Part shown: piece by piece, positions 7,454 to 16,208 of the stretch | Position numbering within the stretch: position 1 is the first letter of the stretch | How the letters are laid out: each line of letters starts with the position of its first letter | Source: SMBSF63 sp034003545 | Lineage (GTDB): Bacteria > Chloroflexota > Anaerolineae > Anaerolineales > Anaerolineaceae | Direction: 5' to 3' | Length of the DNA: 64,000 bases | Assembly (NCBI GenBank): GCA_964447155.1 | Contig: CAYURM010000003.1 | Location: forward strand, 1 to 64,000 | Notes under the pieces: model-generated | The model's input: only the letters and a program-made list of their open reading frames with translations | What the model was told of the DNA's origin: nothing | Databases searched by the model: none | Made by a program: the position numbers and the translations under genes

Positions 7454-9339
7454 AAACAGTCTCCCGCCAGAACACACTGGCGGGATTGTTTCTTTTTTTG
7501 GTCTTGTTTGGCGTTTACAGCCTGAGTTACAGCGGGGTGCCGTCCGCGGATGATGAGCAGTTATTTGCTGTGGCCGCGATCAATGCCGCTGAAAACGGGG
7601 TGTTGTCAGCAGAACAACTGTACGGTAATTCCAGGTTAGGCGGCATGATGGGAGGTGTTGAACCGCTTCATGCGTTAGCGGGCTCCTGGGCGCTCAGGAG
7701 CGGTGTTTTTAATGCCGGCGGGCGGATGCAGGCGCTTTTTTGGTTAAATTCTCTGTATACTGCGCTGACCGGGGTGGTGCTGTTTGGGCTGGGGCTTCAA
7801 CTTGGGGGGAAGAGAAAATATACCCTGATTACTACGCTGGTTTTTGGTTTTGGCACACTGGCCTGGCCGTATGCGAAGACGTTCTTCCGCGAGCCGCTGG
7901 CGATGCTGTGGCTGACGCTGGCGGTTTATCTGCTGGTGCTGGCAACGGAGGAGCGAGGCAGCTTTTGTCTTCGTGTAGCCATCGGGGTTGGGGCTGTGTT
8001 ATGCTTTGGCGCTGTTCTGCTGACGAAGGTGATCCTGGTGGCGGTGCTGCCGGCGCTTTTTTTGCTGGTTGTGCTGCGGACCAAGGCGGCGGAAGACGTG
8101 CACAGGAGAAAAATATGGCTGGCAGGTGGGATTGCGTTGGCCATGGTGATTGTGCTGGTAGGGGTTGGATGGACTGGTTTGGGACTGCATGTGCCGCCGC
8201 GGCTGACACTGGAATTTTTCTCTTTGCGTTATCATAATCTGGTGGTTTTACCCCATAAGGGATTCTGGCAGGCTTTAGCAGGTATTTTCGTTAGCCCGGG
8301 GAAGGGGGTGTTTTGGTATATGCCCATCCTGACAGCTGCCGCTGTGGGCGGGTTTGCCCTGCGGCGCAAGAATCCGGTGCTGTTTTGGATTCCGCTTGTG
8401 TCGGTGATGGGCCTGACTGTGGCGCAGGCACTGGTATATGATGCCGGGTGGTGGAATATGACCTGGGGTACGCGTTTTATGCTGCCGGTGCTGCCTTTAA
8501 TGACCTTGATGGGGCTGCCGGGCCTGCAATGGTTGGAAGAGAAGGGGAGCAGGGCAATGCACGCTGCGGTGTGCGGGCTGTGTGGTTTGAGTGCACTGAT
8601 CCAACTGGGTGGAGTGCTGATTGCCGATCCGGTATATCTGCAGAGTCTGTATGAGCAGACCTTGCAGCCGGTGACGGAGTTGATCTTGTGGCAGTTATGC
8701 TGCGCGCCGTGGATCGGACACTGGCTGATGGTGTTTCAGGGTACGCCACTGGACCTGGCGATGTGGCGGGTGTTCCAGCAGGGAGAATGGCGTGTGCTGG
8801 TTGGCGGGGCTGTCACGGCGGCTTTGGCTGCTGGCAGCTTGTTTGCCTTGTGGCGTATGGAAAACGGGGTGCAGCGGAACAGAAGGTGGCTCGCTGCCGG
8901 TGTATTGGGCTTTGTCATGTTGCTGGTGATGGGGGTCAACATGCGTCTGAATCGGCAGGATCCGGTCTGGTATGCTGAACGGGAAGATTTCGCGGCGGCG
9001 GAGGCCTTAGTACAAACCGAGATGACTGATGGGGATGGGGTGATCGTTTCGCCATATTTGTATCCGTTGTGGTATCACGCGATGAACAGCGCGCAGTTTG
9101 GAAAGATCTGGTATTCATGGCCTGTGCCGGGGGATGAGACGGAAAGTGAGCAGGCGATGGAGGGATTTCTGCCGCTGGCGGAGGGTCTTGAACGCTTGTG
9201 GTTGATTGAAGAACGCAGCGCGGCGGGGGGGGATTTCCCTGCTGCTGCGCAGTTTGGGGAACAGTTCGCGCTGGTGGAGGAGTGGACATTTGGGGATGAT
9301 GTGCGGGTATCGGTGTTTGCGGTGGAAGAAAAAAGGTAA
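7444..9339 (+). CDS. Polytopic membrane protein, GT-C glycosyltransferase-like
   Basis: About 631 residues with roughly a dozen hydrophobic segments, then a soluble C-terminal domain of about 110 residues. The first extracytoplasmic loop carries an acidic cluster (SADDEQLFAVAA), as in GT-C fold sugar transferases (PMT/ArnT type) that use lipid-linked sugars. GTG 7444 is used as start, overlapping the lipoprotein gene by 10 nt; an in-frame TTG at 7417 is the alternative and neither has a clear ribosome site. Function as a glycosyltransferase is an inference from topology and the acidic loop. Confidence 0.7.
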   Translation: MPIKTVSRQNTLAGLFLFLVLFGVYSLSYSGVPSADDEQLFAVAAINAAENGVLSAEQLYGNSRLGGMMGGVEPLHALAGSWALRSGVFNAGGRMQALFWLNSLYTALTGVVLFGLGLQLGGKRKYTLITTLVFGFGTLAWPYAKTFFREPLAMLWLTLAVYLLVLATEERGSFCLRVAIGVGAVLCFGAVLLTKVILVAVLPALFLLVVLRTKAAEDVHRRKIWLAGGIALAMVIVLVGVGWTGLGLHVPPRLTLEFFSLRYHNLVVLPHKGFWQALAGIFVSPGKGVFWYMPILTAAAVGGFALRRKNPVLFWIPLVSVMGLTVAQALVYDAGWWNMTWGTRFMLPVLPLMTLMGLPGLQWLEEKGSRAMHAAVCGLCGLSALIQLGGVLIADPVYLQSLYEQTLQPVTELILWQLCCAPWIGHWLMVFQGTPLDLAMWRVFQQGEWRVLVGGAVTAALAAGSLFALWRMENGVQRNRRWLAAGVLGFVMLLVMGVNMRLNRQDPVWYAEREDFAAAEALVQTEMTDGDGVIVSPYLYPLWYHAMNSAQFGKIWYSWPVPGDETESEQAMEGFLPLAEGLERLWLIEERSAAGGDFPAAAQFGEQFALVEEWTFGDDVRVSVFAVEEKR

Positions 9340-9342
9340 AAT

Positions 9343-9367
9343 TTACGCAAAGCCGCCAAGGCGCAAA
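9343..9367. repeat. Dispersed CGCAAAGCCGC repeat
   Basis: The string CGCAAAGCCGCCAAGGCGC has relatives at about 19036-19060 and 31633-31661, always close to gene ends. The remainder of 9368-9517 shows nothing recognisable. Confidence 0.5.
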
Positions 9368-9517
9368 GAAAAGAATCCTGGGTAAGACAGAAATTCCAGG
9401 AACAACATTGAAAAGGGGGGATCTGTTGACTGGCTGGCATTTCTGTCAATCTTTCCCATTGTAGTTTTTCCTGATTTCTGATTGACGAATTGACTAATCT
9501 CTAATCCCCGAATCCCT

Positions 9518-9523
9518 TATAAT
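9518..9523 (+). promoter_or_regulatory. -10 box of ligA, implies leaderless mRNA
   Basis: TATAAT lies 6 nt before the ligA ATG and no ribosome site is present, so transcription would start at or next to the start codon. Confidence 0.6.
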
Positions 9524-9529
9524 TAACCT

Positions 9530-11560
9530 ATGAACGAAAACGAACTGCGCCAAGAGATGGAAAAGCTGAAGCAGGAGATACGGTTCCATAATCATCAGTA
9601 TTATGTGAAGAACGCCATCCTGGTCAGCGATTATGAATATGACCAACTGGTCGACCGGCTGCGGGAGATTGAAGCCGCACATCCAGACTGGGTTTCCCTG
9701 GATTCGCCGACCCAGCGTGTGGGGGCGGGGGCAACCTCGAAATTTACCAAAGTGCAGCATCCAGCACCGATCCTCAGCCTGGCAAATGCCTTTGATCTGG
9801 AGGGGGTACGCGCCTGGGTTCAGCGGATTGCCAGACTGGACGAACGGGTGCTGACGGCGGACTTCGTCACCGAACCCAAGTTTGATGGCCTGACGGTGGT
9901 GTTGACCTATCGTAACGGCGAGTTTGTGCAGGGCGCTACCCGCGGGGATGGGGATATTGGCGAAGATATTACCGAGAACCTGCGCACGGTGCGATCGATC
10001 CCGCTGCGCATTCCGGTGTCTGAAGATGGGCCAACCCCGCCGCCAGAACTGGTGGTGCGCGGCGAAGTATTGATCTTTATCGATGAATTTGAGGCGCTTA
10101 ACAAGCGGCTTGCCGAGCAGGGCGAGAAGACCTACGTGAATGCGCGTAATACGGCTTCGGGGTCACTGCGTCAACTGGATTCGGGCATCACAGCCACCCG
10201 GCCGCTGACGGTATTCATTTACGCTGTAGTGACTGCGGATGGTCCTATGCCTTCCACGCAGTGGGAGACGCTTTCCCTGCTGCGGTCGTACGGTTTTCTG
10301 GTGACGGATACGGTGGAATATTGCGAGGATATTGAAAGTATGCTGGCTTCTTGCAAGCGCTGGCTGGGGAAACGGGATGAGCTGCCGTTTGAAGTGGACG
10401 GGGTGGTGATCAAGCTGAATGACTTGAGTTTGCAGGCCAGCCTGGGGGTGGTAGGCAAAGATCCACGCGGTGCGCTGGCCTTGAAATATCCGGCTCGGGA
10501 AGTGACGACTACGCTGCTGGACATTGGGGTGAATGTGGGGCGCACCGGGGTGCTGACACCATATGCGATCCTGGAGCCGGTGGAAGTAGGGGGCGTGGTG
10601 GTCAAACAGGCGACCCTGCACAATTTTGATTTCATCGCCGAGAAAGATATTCGTATAGCTGATCGGGTGTTAATCAAAAGAGCAGGAGATGTGATCCCGT
10701 ATGTGATCGGGCCGGTCGTTGCAGCACGCAGCGGGGTGGAGATGCCGTTTATTCTACCGGAGATATGCCCTGCCTGCGGGCAGCCGGTGGAACACGTGAC
10801 GGGGGAAGTGGCCTGGTATTGTGTAAATGCGGCCTGTCCGGCACAATTGGTTCGCAACCTGGAGCATTTTGTTTCCCGTTCGGCGATGGACATTGTCGGG
10901 ATGGGGATCAAGATTGTGGAGCAGCTTGTGGAAGAGGGTCTGCTGCAAGATGTGGCCGATCTGTACAGCCTGCAGCGGGATGATCTGGTTTCACTGGAAG
11001 GATTTGGCGAGAAGCGGACGGACAATCTGCTGGAGGCGATTGCTGCCTCCAAAACGCAGCCGCTGGCGCGTTTGCTCACTGCTTTGGGCATCCGCGGGGT
11101 GGGGGAGGTGATGGCTGCGGATTTAACCCGTTATTATCCCGACCTGGATATGCTTGGTAAGGCCAGCGTGGATGACTTGATGGAGATCGAAGGCATAGGA
11201 CCGAATATTGCCGAGGCGATTGTGGACTGGTTTGCCCAGGACAAGAATCGGCAGCTGCTCGAAAAGCTGCGGGCACGCGACGTGTGGCCGGTGGCCGAAC
11301 TGCGAGAGCTGGACGCGTCGGAGCAATCACTGGCGGGGATGACGTTTGTGATCACGGGAACCTTGCCGACCTACTCACGGGATGAAATGAAGGAGATCAT
11401 TCAGAATGCAGGGGGAAAAGTTACCAGCAGCGTTTCGAAAAATACCAGTTATCTGGTGCTGGGGGAAAGTCCCGGTTCAAAATTTGATAAAGCCCGGCAG
11501 TTAGGCGTTTCCATATTGGATGAAGCAGGTGTGCTGGATTTGACAGGAAGAAGTAAATGA
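9530..11560 (+). CDS. ligA: NAD-dependent DNA ligase LigA
   Basis: 676 residues, normal for the family. Joins nicks in DNA during replication and repair using NAD+. Visible domains: Ia region with HNHQYYV (NMN binding), adenylation motif EPKFDG with catalytic Lys117, an OB-fold, a four-Cys zinc finger starting CPACG at residue 413 (CPAC..YC..AACPAQ), helix-hairpin-helix repeats (GFGEKRTDNLLEAI, IEGIGPNIAEAI), and a C-terminal BRCT domain (LAGMTFVITGTLP). The stop overlaps the start of the next gene by 4 nt (ATGA), so the two are probably co-transcribed. Confidence 0.98.
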   Translation: MNENELRQEMEKLKQEIRFHNHQYYVKNAILVSDYEYDQLVDRLREIEAAHPDWVSLDSPTQRVGAGATSKFTKVQHPAPILSLANAFDLEGVRAWVQRIARLDERVLTADFVTEPKFDGLTVVLTYRNGEFVQGATRGDGDIGEDITENLRTVRSIPLRIPVSEDGPTPPPELVVRGEVLIFIDEFEALNKRLAEQGEKTYVNARNTASGSLRQLDSGITATRPLTVFIYAVVTADGPMPSTQWETLSLLRSYGFLVTDTVEYCEDIESMLASCKRWLGKRDELPFEVDGVVIKLNDLSLQASLGVVGKDPRGALALKYPAREVTTTLLDIGVNVGRTGVLTPYAILEPVEVGGVVVKQATLHNFDFIAEKDIRIADRVLIKRAGDVIPYVIGPVVAARSGVEMPFILPEICPACGQPVEHVTGEVAWYCVNAACPAQLVRNLEHFVSRSAMDIVGMGIKIVEQLVEEGLLQDVADLYSLQRDDLVSLEGFGEKRTDNLLEAIAASKTQPLARLLTALGIRGVGEVMAADLTRYYPDLDMLGKASVDDLMEIEGIGPNIAEAIVDWFAQDKNRQLLEKLRARDVWPVAELRELDASEQSLAGMTFVITGTLPTYSRDEMKEIIQNAGGKVTSSVSKNTSYLVLGESPGSKFDKARQLGVSILDEAGVLDLTGRSK

Positions 11561-12750
11561 ATAAAAATATTTTGACTCTTAAACCCGATCGTGATAAATC
11601 GGTTTTGCAACGCCGCCCGTGGATTTTTTCGGGGGCAGTGGCGCGCGTGGAAGGCAGCCCGGAAATGGGCGATACCATGATGGTAAAGTCTGCTGATGGG
11701 CAGGAACTGGGGCTGGCAGCTTATAGTCCAAATTCACAGATCCGGGCACGGATGTGGACGTGGGATGCTGACCAGCAGGTAGATACTGACTTCTTGAAGG
11801 CAAAAATCAGTGAAGCGATTGCGATGCGGCGGAAATTGATCCCGGTTGGTGAAACGACGTCCGTGCGCCTGGTGCATGCCGAATCGGACGGCATTCCCGG
11901 GCTGGTGGTGGATCAATACGGTGACGTGCTGGTGATGCAGGTGTTGACCGCGGGGGTAGAGAAATGGCGCGAAGAAATTAAGGATATTCTTGTCAACCTT
12001 ACTGGTACAGGTGGTGTGTATGAACGCTCTGATGTGGAAGTGCGGCACCTGGAAGGCCTGGAGCCGCGGTCCGGGCTGCTCTATGGAGGAGTGCCTGATC
12101 CGCTGGTGGTTGAGGAGAATGGACTGAAATTCCTGGTGGACGTGGCCGGTGGACAAAAGACCGGGTTTTATGTAGATCAGCGAAGAAATCGTCAGAAAGT
12201 CCGCGAAGCAGCTGAAGGGCGGGACGTGCTGAATTGTTTTTGCTACACAGGTGCGTTTTCCGTTTATGCCGCGGCTGGCGGGGCAAAATCCGTGTTATCC
12301 GTGGACAGTTCTGACGAGGCGTTGGTAGTTGCCGAAGAAAACCGCAAACTAAATGGCCTGCCTGACGGTCTGCTGACCTGGCAGGCGGGAGATGTGTTCA
12401 AAGACCTGCGCACGATGCGCGACAGCCGGCAGAGCTTTGATCTGATTGTGCTGGACCCGCCAAAATTTGCGCCGACATCGGCCCAGGCCAAGCAGGCGGT
12501 GCGCGGGTATAAGGACATCAACCTGCTGGCCTTTAAGTTGCTGCGGCCAGGAGGACTGTTGTTCACGTTCTCGTGTTCGGGTGGGGTGAAGGAAGACCTG
12601 TTCCAGAAGGTGGTGGCAGGGGCGGCGCTGGATGCGGGGGTGGATGCGCGTATTGTGGACAGGATGCACCAGGGGGTGGATCATCCGGTGGCTTTGCAGT
12701 TCCCGGAGGGGGCATATTTGAAGGGGCTGGTGTGTGAGGTGAGGGAGTAA
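11557..12750 (+). CDS. rlmI: Class I SAM-dependent rRNA methyltransferase, RlmI family
   Basis: 397 residues. N-terminal PUA domain (LKPDRDKSVLQRRPWIFSGAV), central EEHEE-like region, and a C-terminal Rossmann methyltransferase with motif DVLNCFCYTGAFSVYAAAGGAKSV and catalytic-loop LDPPKFAP, as in RlmI, which makes m5C1962 in 23S rRNA. TFSCSGGV near the C-terminus is typical of the family. It overlaps ligA by 4 nt. The exact target base in this organism is assumed from family. Confidence 0.9.
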   Translation: MNKNILTLKPDRDKSVLQRRPWIFSGAVARVEGSPEMGDTMMVKSADGQELGLAAYSPNSQIRARMWTWDADQQVDTDFLKAKISEAIAMRRKLIPVGETTSVRLVHAESDGIPGLVVDQYGDVLVMQVLTAGVEKWREEIKDILVNLTGTGGVYERSDVEVRHLEGLEPRSGLLYGGVPDPLVVEENGLKFLVDVAGGQKTGFYVDQRRNRQKVREAAEGRDVLNCFCYTGAFSVYAAAGGAKSVLSVDSSDEALVVAEENRKLNGLPDGLLTWQAGDVFKDLRTMRDSRQSFDLIVLDPPKFAPTSAQAKQAVRGYKDINLLAFKLLRPGGLLFTFSCSGGVKEDLFQKVVAGAALDAGVDARIVDRMHQGVDHPVALQFPEGAYLKGLVCEVRE

Positions 12751-12813
12751 GACGGGAAAATACTGGCGAGGCATTCCGCACAGCATTGAATATTGCGCCT
12801 TGCCGGTACAGTT

Positions 12814-14478
12814 CTACGGGTACTTTTCAGGCAGGATGACGATGAAGCGCGTGCCGTGACCGAGACGGCTTTCGACGCGCATCTCACCGCCGTGGTTGGT
12901 GACAATGCGGTGGCAGATAGACAGGCCCAGGCCGGTACCGCTGCCGGGAGATTTGGTCGTATAGAAGGGGATAAAGATTTTGGAGAGGCGGTCTTCGGGA
13001 ATGCCTGCGCCGTTGTCGGCAATCAGGGTGATAAATTCTCCATTAGCGTAGCGGGTGGTGATGGTGATCTCGAGCGGGTTGTCGCCAGCGGCGTCAACGG
13101 CATTCACGATCAGGTTGACCCACACGCTTTGCAGGTGGTCTTCACTGGCGTTGATGATGGGGATATTTGGCTGAAGATCGAGGTTGATCCTGGCATTCTT
13201 CTTGACTAACTTAAATTGGAGCAAGGAAGCAACCTTCTCAATGGATTCGTTCAGATCGGTTTCGGTGAAGGTATAGCTTTCCTGACGGGAAAACCGCAGC
13301 AGGTCGCGGATGGTTTGGGAGGCGCGCACCCCGGCCTGCTCGATCAGGTCGGCGCTTTCAAGAATGTCGGCATTGTCCTTCGCCCCGCGCATGATCAACT
13401 GGGCATTGGCGATGATGGCGGCGAGGGGGTTATTGATTTCGTGGGCCATGCCAGCGGCCAATTGTCCAACAGCGGCCATTTTCTCATTCTGGATGAGGCT
13501 GTCTTCCAGACGGCGTTTCTCGGTGATGTCGTTCTCGACCATGATAGCCTGGACGATATTTTTTTCTTCGTTCAGGACGGGATAGGAGGCGATGTCCAGA
13601 ATGACGGGCTGTTCCTGGCCTTCGCGCCAGACCTGGCTCAGCCGGGAGGTGTTTTTTCCTTCCAGCAAGCTCTGATTAATCTGGCATCCATCACAAATGC
13701 CGTCACGATTGAAGAGCGCTTTATAACATTTGCGGCCCACGATGCGGGTGATGGAAACCTCCAGCTGGCTGGCGCGGTGACGGTTGATGGCGGCGATGGA
13801 GTAATCCTTGTTGACAATGTAAATGGAGATGGGAATATTGTCGAAGAGGGTGCGCAGGGTGTTGCGGGAATTAAGGACTTCCCAGCGGCTGGCTTCCAGA
13901 TCGGCGATGGTGATTTGGAACTGCTGCATCAGACGGTGGTTAAGGGTGGCGTTTGCCAAATTGGTGGCAGCCATTGCCAGGAGGGAAGGAATTGGACTGT
14001 TTGGCGGGAGAATTGGTTCCAAAACGAGCAGGAAACCGAGGCTTTCCTGATTGACGATCAGTGGCGAGAAATAGACGGCCTGTGCCGGGAGATGGGGGGC
14101 AAGGGTTTGCATGGCGCTGCGAAAGACGGCGTCTTGCTGGAGGAGAATGTACTTTCCGTTGGGGGATGACTGGTAGGCGTGAAGGTCGATCTGATTGAGT
14201 GAGACGGGTTCAAGATGGTTGATTTTTCCATTGGATGAAAAACTGAGGCGTTCCGCAATGGACGGGTTTGTGGTCTGGATGGTGAAAACCACCACATTGC
14301 TGGCATGGGTGAGTTTTACGATATAGTCCAGCAAACCGATTTGAAACTTCTCCATACCGATAGCGGGATTGTGTGTGGAAAGAATGTCAAGCAGTTCCCG
14401 GGTTCGTTGTTCGATCGGGAGGGGAGAAGCCGGCGGCGTATCCTGGGTTAATTTTCCCATGCTGGGGTCATTCGGCAT
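12814..14478 (-). CDS. Sensor histidine kinase with GAF-like and PAS domains
   Basis: About 554 residues, no membrane segment seen, so probably cytosolic. An N-terminal GAF-like region is followed by a PAS domain (LRTLFDNIPISIYIVNKDYSI) that contains CYKALFNRDGICDGC, a Cys cluster suited to redox or metal sensing. The HisKA box is GQLAAGMAHEINNPLAAI with the phospho-accepting His. The ATPase has N-box VNLIVNAVDAA, DNGAGIP and TGLGLSI. It overlaps the upstream response regulator gene by 11 nt when ATG 14478 is used; ATG 14508 and 14460 are alternatives. Signal unknown. Confidence 0.9.
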   Translation of the reverse strand: MPNDPSMGKLTQDTPPASPLPIEQRTRELLDILSTHNPAIGMEKFQIGLLDYIVKLTHASNVVVFTIQTTNPSIAERLSFSSNGKINHLEPVSLNQIDLHAYQSSPNGKYILLQQDAVFRSAMQTLAPHLPAQAVYFSPLIVNQESLGFLLVLEPILPPNSPIPSLLAMAATNLANATLNHRLMQQFQITIADLEASRWEVLNSRNTLRTLFDNIPISIYIVNKDYSIAAINRHRASQLEVSITRIVGRKCYKALFNRDGICDGCQINQSLLEGKNTSRLSQVWREGQEQPVILDIASYPVLNEEKNIVQAIMVENDITEKRRLEDSLIQNEKMAAVGQLAAGMAHEINNPLAAIIANAQLIMRGAKDNADILESADLIEQAGVRASQTIRDLLRFSRQESYTFTETDLNESIEKVASLLQFKLVKKNARINLDLQPNIPIINASEDHLQSVWVNLIVNAVDAAGDNPLEITITTRYANGEFITLIADNGAGIPEDRLSKIFIPFYTTKSPGSGTGLGLSICHRIVTNHGGEMRVESRLGHGTRFIVILPEKYP

Positions 14479-15217
14479 CTTGTGTGGGGTTGACCACTTT
14501 GTATCCATAGCCAGGGATGGTCAGGATGAATTTGGGGGAGCGCGGGTTTTCTTCGATGCGCTCACGCAGATTTTTGATATGCACGCGCACCAGGTCGGGA
14601 GAACCTGAATCAGAGGGATAATCCCAAACCTCGTCCAGCAGGCGGGCCGGGGAGAAAATCTCACCGGCATGGCTCATCAGGTGGTAGAGCAGGTCGTACT
14701 GCACGGGGGTGAGCCGGATGTCTCCATAGTGAGGTGTGGCAAGTTCAAAAGTATCAGTGTTAAGGGTATAGTCACCGATGGTCAATTCCGTGGAGGATTT
14801 CTGCTCATCCTCTGCGCGTGGGGTGATCTGGTCGCGGCTCCATTCTGAGCGGCGCAGGAGGGCACGGATGCGCAGAGTCAGTTCGTCGAGGTTAAAGGGC
14901 TTGCTGAGGTAGTCGTCTCCACCGACTTGCAAGCCGTGAATTTTTTCTTCATCCTTGGCGCGGGCAGTCAGGAAAAGGATAGGCATTTTTTCCAGGACGG
15001 GGTCTGCCCGGATGTCCTCGCAGACGGCGTAGCCATCCATGCCGGGCATGACCACATCCAGGATGATGATATCGGGCGGGTTTCTGCGGGCGGCCTTGAG
15101 GCCCTCCACGCCGGAGTTGGCGATGCGGATGCGAAATTCATCTCCACGCAGGCATCTTTCAATGGTCTTGGCAACAATATTATCGTCTTCAATGATCAAT
15201 ATGTTTTTTGTGTCCAT
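14468..15217 (-). CDS. OmpR-family response regulator
   Basis: 249 residues. Receiver domain with acidic pocket IIEDD, phospho-accepting Asp54 in IIILDVVMPG, and conserved Thr/Lys (LTARAKDEEK, YLSKPFN). A linker leads to an OmpR/PhoB winged helix (RLTPVQYDLLYHLMSHAGEIFSPARLLDEVW..VRVHIKNLRERI..GYGYK). It is the first gene of the pair with the kinase downstream and is expected to be phosphorylated by it. A TATAAT-like box on the minus strand at 15303-15308 may be the promoter. Confidence 0.95.
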   Translation of the reverse strand: MDTKNILIIEDDNIVAKTIERCLRGDEFRIRIANSGVEGLKAARRNPPDIIILDVVMPGMDGYAVCEDIRADPVLEKMPILFLTARAKDEEKIHGLQVGGDDYLSKPFNLDELTLRIRALLRRSEWSRDQITPRAEDEQKSSTELTIGDYTLNTDTFELATPHYGDIRLTPVQYDLLYHLMSHAGEIFSPARLLDEVWDYPSDSGSPDLVRVHIKNLRERIEENPRSPKFILTIPGYGYKVVNPTQDAE

Positions 15218-15452
15218 CTGTCACCCTTTTGATCCATCGCTTTATTTTAATTGGGTTGAATGATTGCTGTGATGGATTAATGCGATGGGGTCTTGTGGTT
15301 CTTATTATAGCAAAACATGGGCGGACTTGCCGCAGTGATTTTCATTTGTTCTTTACGGACAGTTTATCCCGTTTCCATTAAACTTAGCTTGTTACTGTGA
15401 GGAAAGTCTACACAGCGCATCTTTTTGTTTACAGGGGTTCGTGAGGACAGGT

Positions 15453-15953
15453 ATGCTGCAAACGGATTATAAGGAATTAACGACAACCTTGACGACTTCT
15501 TTGGTAAAAGAATTTCGTCTGTTGCAGGAATTGGTTGATACATTGCGGGACGAAAGACAGGCTCATAGCAATAGATCTGCGAATGAGATCAAGCGGGTTA
15601 TGGCATTGAAGAAAATGGTGCTGAATGATTTGACGCAGAATGCTGACGAGCGTGTAGAGCAAAAGGAAACGCTGGCACGGTTGCTGGGCATGCCCGGTGA
15701 GGTTTCCTGCCGGGATTTGACCCGCGTAGTCGGCGCAGATGAGGCGGCCAAAATCCAGAATATTCTTGAGGGCAGTATTGCCCTGTGGAAAGTGGCAGAT
15801 GAGACGAATAAGGCCAGCCAGCAATATTTGAGCGGGATCGTGAATATGAACGGCGTGGACGGATTTGAAAATGAAGTCTTGCTGCGGGATTCGCTGGCAT
15901 TGACAGAACAAATGCAGCGTGTGATGGAGCGGATCTCGGGCAGTTATTCGTAA
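15453..15953 (+). CDS. FlgN-like coiled-coil protein
   Basis: About 166 residues, almost entirely helical: LVKEFRLLQELVDTLRDERQAH..KRVMALKKMVLNDL..RVEQKETLARLLG, resembling FlgN-type flagellar export chaperones in heptad pattern and length. No flagellar gene is in the window, so the assignment is tentative and a generic coiled-coil role is equally possible. ATG 15453 is chosen because GAGGA lies 5 nt upstream; a GTG at 15441 is in frame. It is transcribed divergently from the two-component pair and closed by a terminator. Confidence 0.65.
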   Translation: MLQTDYKELTTTLTTSLVKEFRLLQELVDTLRDERQAHSNRSANEIKRVMALKKMVLNDLTQNADERVEQKETLARLLGMPGEVSCRDLTRVVGADEAAKIQNILEGSIALWKVADETNKASQQYLSGIVNMNGVDGFENEVLLRDSLALTEQMQRVMERISGSYS

Positions 15954-15974
15954 GTTGTGATGTAGGGGTGATTG

Positions 15975-16006
15975 ATACGCCGGAGAACGATCTTCGGCGT
16001 ATTTTT
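15975..16006 (+). terminator. Terminator after FlgN-like gene
   Basis: ATACGCCG pairs with CGGCGTAT, followed by TTTTT. Confidence 0.8.
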
Positions 16007-16208
16007 ATATCCAGATAAATTCTACGCCACGAAAAAATGCTGAAAAAAATTCTGTTAATCGAAACCCTGGTTGACAAATTGACAATTGAAGTTTTCTTAT
16101 TCCCTGGTTGCCAGTTGCCTTTGCCCTTTCATTGATATAATTGCAAGGTTATTACAAAGCCGGGCATTGAGCTTGTTGAAATGTGTGGCAGAAACGGGAG
16201 AAAATGCA

